A DNA stretch of 64,000 bases from Haloplanus litoreus (GTDB lineage Archaea > Halobacteriota > Halobacteria > Halobacteriales > Haloferacaceae): NCBI RefSeq assembly GCF_042677945.1, contig NZ_JBHUDN010000026.1; one strand, 5' to 3'. Positions 59,246 through 64,000 of this stretch are shown here, piece by piece (position 1 is the first letter of the stretch; every line of letters begins with the position of its first letter). Both the position numbers and the translations under genes were made by a program. The notes below the pieces were generated by a model that was not told where the DNA came from, made no database searches, and worked only from the letters and a program-made list of their open reading frames with translations.

Positions 59246-59863
59246 ATGACTGATACAGCATTCGATCCAAACGAACGTTACAAAGTTGGAAAAATCATTT
59301 CGAAGTACGACCTACAGGAATTCCACGCGGAACTACCGGATCGTTGGCTCGGAGAAGGACGTGACGCACAGAGCTTACGCGACCTAGCTGATGAACTCAA
59401 CGTTGCCATTCTTCGAAAAGCAATGGAATCTGCCAACCTCGAACCTCTAGATGGTGAGGTAGAAAATACGTATCGGCTACTAACTGAAGAGGAAGTTAGT
59501 TCAGGAATGCGGACCGCCAAGCGGAACCAGCTCGAACGTGAGGGCATTGACGTTGAATCAGTGGAGGATGACTTCGTTACGCACCAAGCAATATACACAT
59601 ATCTGACGGACGTTCTAGATGTTTCGAAACAGGACCAAGAGAATCGGGATCCTATCGAAAAACATTCTGAACGAATTAATCGACTTCGCAGCCGCACCGA
59701 GGCCGTAGCTAATAATTCAATTGATTCACTGGTAGCCGATGGCGATCTTGAGGTCGTCGATCCAGAAATCTCAGTGAATATTCAAGTGTACTGCCACCAG
59801 TGCAATAGACAGTATCCACTTTCGTCTCTACTGGCACAGAGGGGGTGTGACTGCACGAACTAG
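59246..59863 (+). CDS. rdfA: Rod-determining factor RdfA-like protein
   Basis: This 205-residue protein begins MTDTAFDPNERYKVGKIISK, with LQEFHAELPDRWLGEGRDAQ then SLRDLADELN and a C-terminal zinc site CHQCNRQYPLSSLLAQRGCD then C. This pattern matches the haloarchaeal RdfA family, whose Haloferax member is needed for rod-shaped cells and lies next to an SMC-like gene. The partner gene follows here 73 bp downstream. Plasmid and chromosomal copies with different functions are common, so a shape role here is inferred. Confidence 0.88.
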   Translation: MTDTAFDPNERYKVGKIISKYDLQEFHAELPDRWLGEGRDAQSLRDLADELNVAILRKAMESANLEPLDGEVENTYRLLTEEEVSSGMRTAKRNQLEREGIDVESVEDDFVTHQAIYTYLTDVLDVSKQDQENRDPIEKHSERINRLRSRTEAVANNSIDSLVADGDLEVVDPEISVNIQVYCHQCNRQYPLSSLLAQRGCDCTN

Positions 59864-59936
59864 GCTCGCTGACTCATGGTTGTAATTTCATTCATAATGG
59901 ACAAAATTTTAGAACGTGGGTGCCTACGTGTCCTTA

Positions 59937-61892
59937 ATGGGATCAATTGAGCAAACAACACCGATCAAGCTCACAGCGGAGAATATTGGTGGCATCAAAC
60001 GGACTTCCGTGCAATTCGATCCGGGCGTAACGTTACTCGTCGGCCGGAACGCAACTCACCGAACCTCGTTCCTACAAGCTATTATGGCTGCTCTCGGAAG
60101 TGAACAATCCTCGCTCAAGGGCGACGCAGATGAAGGCTCGGTACGGTTAGAGCTCGGCGACAACGTTTACACGCGGACACTCACGCGACAGAATGGAAAC
60201 GTCCATTTCGGTGGGGAACCCTTCCTTGACGACCCGGAACTTGCAGATCTCTTCGCATTTCTCTTGGAGTCGAACGAGGCACGACGAACGGTCGCTCTCG
60301 AAGGTGACCTCCGCGAAATCATCATGGGTCCTGTCGACACGGCGGCAATACAAGCGAATATAAAGTCGAAGAAGGCCGAGCAACGAGACGTAGAGAAGCA
60401 GATCGAAGAACTACAGAACCTGAAATCGAAGCTTCCCAGCCTCGAAAAAAAACGGACACGACTCGAGTCCGACATCGAAGACACCCAATTGGACCTCGAC
60501 GAAAAACGGGATATTCTCGATTCAAAGGCTACTGAAGCGGCCGAAGCGCGCGAACAGCGCTCCGCACTCGACGACAAGATGGAGGAACTCCGGCAGAAGG
60601 AGTCCGAACTCGATCGAGCCGAATTCCAGCTCGAAACTCAGCAGAAGAGCCTCGAAACACTCGAAGAGGAGCGTGAATCACTCGAAGCCAAGCAGGCCGA
60701 ATTCGGTGGTGACGACCACGTCGATCTTGAAACGATCGAGTCGGATCTCCGGTCGCTTCGGAACCGTAAACAGGCGCTCAACAGTGAAATAAGCAAGCTC
60801 CAGAACGTTATCCAGTTCAACGAAGAGATGCTGGAAGGTGCGAGCGAGGATATCGCTGTTGCCCTCCGCGATGAATCACGTTCGACGGAGAGTGACGTCA
60901 CCGACCAACTTCTCGATTCGGAGGAGACAGTGGTCTGCTGGACGTGCGGTACGGAGGTAAAGAGGGAGGCCATTGAGGACACGCTTGATCAGCTCCGAGA
61001 ACTCCGACAGTCGAAATACAGCGAACAGAACGGCATCAAATCGCGGATTGACGAACTCAAATCTCGCCGAGATAGTATCCAATCCAACCGCGAGGAACGA
61101 GAGCGTGTCGAGGAACGCCTTGGCGAGGTTCGCGCCGAGATAGACGAGCGAAAGACGCGAATAGAAGATCTTGAGAGCGAACGTGAAGAGCTGACTAGCG
61201 AGGTCGACGCCCTGAACGCGGAAATCGAGGAACTCGAACGGGAGAACCAGTCGGAGGTTCTGGAGGTCCACCGTGAAGTCAATCGACTTGAGGTCCAACT
61301 TGAGCGATTGGAGACTGAACGTACTAACGTTGAAGAAGAAATCGAAGACATTGAATCACGAGTCGACCGGATTGACGAACTAGAGGAACGGAAAAGCGAG
61401 ATTCAACGAGAGTTAGCGGATCTTCGGACACGCGTGGAACAGGTCGAACAGCAGGCGGTCGATGAGTTCAACGATCATATGGACACCGTCCTCAACATTC
61501 TTGAGTACGCGAATATCGACCGTATCTGGGTTGAGCGCACAGAACGTGAGGTTCGTGAGGGACGCCGAAAGGTCACAAAGTCCGAGTTCACTCTACATGT
61601 TATCCGGAGTTCCGACGACGGGGTCACGTACGAGGACGAGTTCTCGCATCTGAGCGAGAGCGAACGCGAAGTAACGGGGCTGGTATTCGCGCTTGCAGGT
61701 TACCTTGTTCACGATGTCTACGAAAAAGTACCGTTCATGCTTTTGGACTCACTAGAGGCAATTGACTCTGACCGGATCGCGAAACTCGTCGATTATTTCC
61801 ACGAGTATGCAGACTACCTCGTAGTCGCGTTGCTTCCCGAAGACGCCCGCGCTCCCTCTGGCGACTACAACTACGTCAAGCAGATCAACTGA
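59937..61892 (+). CDS. Archaea-specific SMC-related protein (Sph-like)
   Basis: This 651-residue protein has an N-terminal ATPase lobe with an atypical P-loop LVGRNATHRTSFLQAIMAAL (no GKT/S), a long coiled coil broken by a zinc-hook-like CWTCG (about residue 335), and a second coiled coil. The C-terminal lobe has LSESEREVTGLVFALAGYL in the signature position and VPFMLLDSLEAID as Walker B-like. It is shorter than true SMC proteins (about 1200). The ATG at 59937 is preferred; a GTG at 59916 is possible. With RdfA it forms a known haloarchaeal gene pair. Confidence 0.9.
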   Translation: MGSIEQTTPIKLTAENIGGIKRTSVQFDPGVTLLVGRNATHRTSFLQAIMAALGSEQSSLKGDADEGSVRLELGDNVYTRTLTRQNGNVHFGGEPFLDDPELADLFAFLLESNEARRTVALEGDLREIIMGPVDTAAIQANIKSKKAEQRDVEKQIEELQNLKSKLPSLEKKRTRLESDIEDTQLDLDEKRDILDSKATEAAEAREQRSALDDKMEELRQKESELDRAEFQLETQQKSLETLEEERESLEAKQAEFGGDDHVDLETIESDLRSLRNRKQALNSEISKLQNVIQFNEEMLEGASEDIAVALRDESRSTESDVTDQLLDSEETVVCWTCGTEVKREAIEDTLDQLRELRQSKYSEQNGIKSRIDELKSRRDSIQSNREERERVEERLGEVRAEIDERKTRIEDLESEREELTSEVDALNAEIEELERENQSEVLEVHREVNRLEVQLERLETERTNVEEEIEDIESRVDRIDELEERKSEIQRELADLRTRVEQVEQQAVDEFNDHMDTVLNILEYANIDRIWVERTEREVREGRRKVTKSEFTLHVIRSSDDGVTYEDEFSHLSESEREVTGLVFALAGYLVHDVYEKVPFMLLDSLEAIDSDRIAKLVDYFHEYADYLVVALLPEDARAPSGDYNYVKQIN

Positions 61893-61947
61893 CGTCCTCT
61901 TTCGGCATAATCGAAATTTGATCGCCCCACAAGAGAATTACAACCAT

Positions 61948-61969
61948 ATGTTTGTAATTCCTAGTGGGA
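61948..61969. promoter_or_regulatory. Perfect 7-bp palindrome, operator-like
   Basis: ATTACAA-CCATATGT-TTGTAAT: 7-base arms with an 8-base spacer. A relative with the same spacing is at 62418-62437, and a half-site (TTGTAATTT) lies at 59879-59887 just before the SMC-like gene. Confidence 0.55.
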
Positions 61970-62670
61970 GAGGGGAAATAAAAATAAGCGGGAATCACAG
62001 TCCAAATATCCTATCCAACAATCACATCTATTTTCAGATAGGTTGGAGCCGACTATAGGATTGTTCAGTCTGAAATCTGGTCTGGTTGGATTACATCTTG
62101 ATAAGTAGTCGTTTTATAGCGTGATTTGTAGTGGGTATCAGGTCTCGGTTAGCAACGATTCAACGGCTTTGTCACACCGTGACCACGCTGCGGATAAAAA
62201 GCCTTGTTGAAATCCTCTTGCAGTCATGCGATCTCGTATTGCGACCGGTTTCGGCTATTCAGTCGAAAATAGACGGTAGAAGATTTCTGTCCACTATCTG
62301 TGGGATTTCGAAAACGCCAGTGTGGCGGAAAATAGCTCGTGATAAAATCAAACACACCCACATCCAGAAATATTGAACGCTGCCAGATTTTCCGAACCTC
62401 GACAGCAAACATATCCATTACAACTATATCCTTGTAAGTCTATTACTGCCTCGGGGGCCGTAACAGAGACTCGTTTCAACTCTTCGATAGCCAGTCAATA
62501 GCATCATTGCTCTTAATCGAGGAACCGATCCATGCTTCTATCTCGGCAGTGCAATCTCTTTCTGACATTTGAACCGATCTCCAGAGCGCTACCGACTCGT
62601 AGGCTCCTGCGCTTAGAACTGTACGAAATCCGGTTTTCTCCCCCGAGAATTATTCATTAATGTTGGACTC
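61970..62670. other. AT-rich intergenic segment after the SMC-like gene
   Basis: About 700 bp with no confident gene. Plus-strand frames near 62131-62376 include RLATIQRLCHTVTTLRIKSL, which might be a remnant of a transposase N-terminus, but I cannot confirm this. The palindrome at 62418-62437 lies within it. Confidence 0.35.
62418..62437. promoter_or_regulatory. Second TTACAA/TTGTAA palindrome
   Basis: TTACAA-CTATATCC-TTGTAA has 6-base arms with the same 8-base spacer as the site at 61948-61969. Shared arms and spacing suggest one dimeric regulator binds both sites. Confidence 0.5.
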
Positions 62671-63453
62671 TCAGTAGTACTCGTATTCAAGTTCGATGAC
62701 GTTAACCGTACTTTGAATCTCTTGAAGAAGGTCTTCGACCTTGTCGCCTTCACCGATCCGACTCTTCGGTCCCGAGATGGAGACAGCGGTCCGCAGTGGC
62801 GGATCGCTCACGTGTTTGACCGGTACTCCGATCGCCTTGATGCTCTCGTGGTGTTCCTCGTCTTCGATTGAATATCCCCGTTCTCGAATCCGCTCGATTT
62901 CTTCAAACAGGCGGTTAGGGTCGGTGATAGTGTGATCAGTAGCCGCGGGCAACCCCTCACGTTCGACGATTTCCTCGATCCTCTCGTCCGAACATTGAGC
63001 GAGTAGCGCTTTTCCCAGTGCAGTCCAGTGCATCGGTTTGAACTCGCCGGTCGGTGCGTTGTCGAAGAGACCTTCTGGAGGTTCCGCAGAGTAGAGTAGA
63101 ACTCGCCAACCGTTCTCCTCAACGCCTAGATTCGCGACTTCGCCCGTCCTGTTCGAGAGCTCGTCGATCTGATGGCGGGCGGTTCGGAATATGTCGATCT
63201 GCTGCCTGATGTTGCCACCCAGTTCGAGAAAGCGAAGACTGAGCCGATACTTACCCTCCTTTTTAGTGAGGAATCCAATGTCGTGGAGAGTACTGAGATA
63301 GACGTGGACGGTGCTCTTTGGGAGTTCGAGTTCGTTGGCGAGTTCCGAAACGCCTGTCCACTCTTTCTCCCGGAGTGCGAGGATAATTTCGAAGGCGTTG
63401 TCGACCGCCTGTATGCGATTTCGTCCGGAATCCGACGGGGGATTTGAGGTCAT
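62671..63453 (-). CDS. IclR-family transcriptional regulator
   Basis: This 260-residue protein has the IclR winged HTH (IQAVDNAFEIILALREKEWT then GVSELANELELPKSTVHVYL) and a C-terminal effector domain (NAPTGEFKPMHWTALGKALL then AQCSDERIEE ... DEEHHESIKAIGVPVKHVSD). Haloarchaeal IclR proteins often control sugar or aromatic catabolism genes; no such genes lie within the window, so targets are unknown. The ATG at 63453 is well placed. Confidence 0.93.
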   Translation of the reverse strand: MTSNPPSDSGRNRIQAVDNAFEIILALREKEWTGVSELANELELPKSTVHVYLSTLHDIGFLTKKEGKYRLSLRFLELGGNIRQQIDIFRTARHQIDELSNRTGEVANLGVEENGWRVLLYSAEPPEGLFDNAPTGEFKPMHWTALGKALLAQCSDERIEEIVEREGLPAATDHTITDPNRLFEEIERIRERGYSIEDEEHHESIKAIGVPVKHVSDPPLRTAVSISGPKSRIGEGDKVEDLLQEIQSTVNVIELEYEYY

Positions 63454-64000
63454 ATTCTGTCTATCCTGTTAACAGCACATATACTTTGTTTGACCCAGTC
63501 ACGGAACGGATTGTTGTTCAAGATTATTGGACACCCTGATCGGATCTACTTTCGGTCACTCACACATGTAAAATCCGGTTGTTAGTTTATTCTTTGCTTA
63601 TCTGCAGAAAATATACGATGTGCGTACAATTCGAACCCATGGGGTCAGCTATATCCACGCTCGAGGACCTCGGTTCTGGTGTCGAATCCCTGATGTCCGC
63701 GGATTCGGGTGTGTTCTGCTCCCGCCGGTCTGCTCGCATGCGTCGTCGCCCTCGGCTATATCTTCTTCCATACACGGGTTGATCTGTCCTATCCGGGATG
63801 TCCTCTGCGTCGCCGGCCGCCGTGGTCCTCGTCGGCTGGGACTCAGCGTCTGGAAGTGCGAGATGCATACCTTCCGGATCAGCGGCACGTTCGCCGCCTT
63901 CGGCCGCTTTGTCCTGATCCCGCGCGCTGGAACGCTGTCGCCCGGAACGGAGTCGGATCTCCTGTTGCCCACCGTCGCGCTCCGGTCCAGGACATCGCTT
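63454..64000. other. Window-end region without a supported gene
   Basis: Several overlapping frames exist on both strands but none reads convincingly as protein. A plus-strand hydrophobic stretch near 63710-63790 (LLACVVALGYIFFHTRVDLS) could be part of a broken membrane-transport gene. The edge of the window prevents a firm call. Confidence 0.3.

Noticed and set aside
62131..62376. 81-codon frame with a transposase-like opening
   Set aside because: After about 25 residues the reading has no recognisable continuation and no terminal repeats are seen; too weak to call a remnant.

Overview
This 64-kb window is haloarchaeal DNA. The proteins are acidic. Upstream regions carry TATA-like boxes and there are few Shine-Dalgarno sites. 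Family markers are halophile-specific: a PGF-CTERM surface protein, halocyanin-type cupredoxin, DUF7847, DUF5518 and DUF6498-type membrane proteins, and a rod-determining factor RdfA beside an archaeal SMC-related protein. It reads as an accessory, gene-gain-and-decay region of a chromosome or megaplasmid rather than a core region.

Layout. (1) 1-2.8 kb: ordinary chromosomal genes (zinc ribbon, DUF1289, SDR, DUF1508) around a tRNA-Glu(CTC), with a stray copy of the tRNA 3' end about 100 bp away. (2) 2.8-6.4 kb: a mobile and decayed patch holding an IS6-type transposase, a frame-broken RPA-like gene, a VapBC-like toxin-antitoxin pair ending in an IS200/IS605-type hairpin, and a broken nucleotidyltransferase-like gene. 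(3) 6.4-21 kb: many CPBP/CAAX membrane proteases alternating with SRPBCC, SOUL, flavodoxin and PGF-CTERM proteins. A four-gene redox operon (acidic secreted protein, ApbE, thrombospondin-3 protein, ferric-reductase-like cytochrome b) also lies here. CAAX fragments at 19.2 and 20.5-21.1 kb show rearrangement. (4) 21-45 kb: a dense island of small integral membrane proteins and lipoproteins, mostly of unknown function, with an SdpI-like protein, an SMR transporter, a DUF3267 putative protease, and two regulator plus small-membrane-protein modules. (5) 30.4-32.5 kb: an IS with matching terminal inverted repeats and a possible 6-bp target duplication that encloses an unrelated passenger gene. (6) 46.2-48.0 kb: remains of an IS5-type transposase (first 18 and last ~32 codons, plus inverted repeats) flanking a GC-rich DUF6498-like gene. 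(7) 48-51.6 kb: CAAX protease, then an ABC permease/ATPase/lipoprotein operon. (8) 51.6-54.9 kb: three frame-broken genes (lipoprotein, PQQ propeller, luciferase-like oxidoreductase). (9) 55.5-58.4 kb: two TetR regulators and a MATE exporter around shared operator-like sites. (10) 58.4-64 kb: an AT-rich segment with rdfA, an SMC-like gene, twin palindromes and an IclR regulator.

The recurring theme is membrane proteins whose families are linked elsewhere to self-immunity or peptide processing (six intact CAAX proteases, SdpI-like, ABC-2 exporter), interspersed with mobile-element scars. The most unusual items are the two cargo-bearing IS structures, the head-to-head CAAX fragments, the ApbE redox operon, and the halocyanin with altered copper ligands. 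All statements come from reading the sequence; no database search was run.
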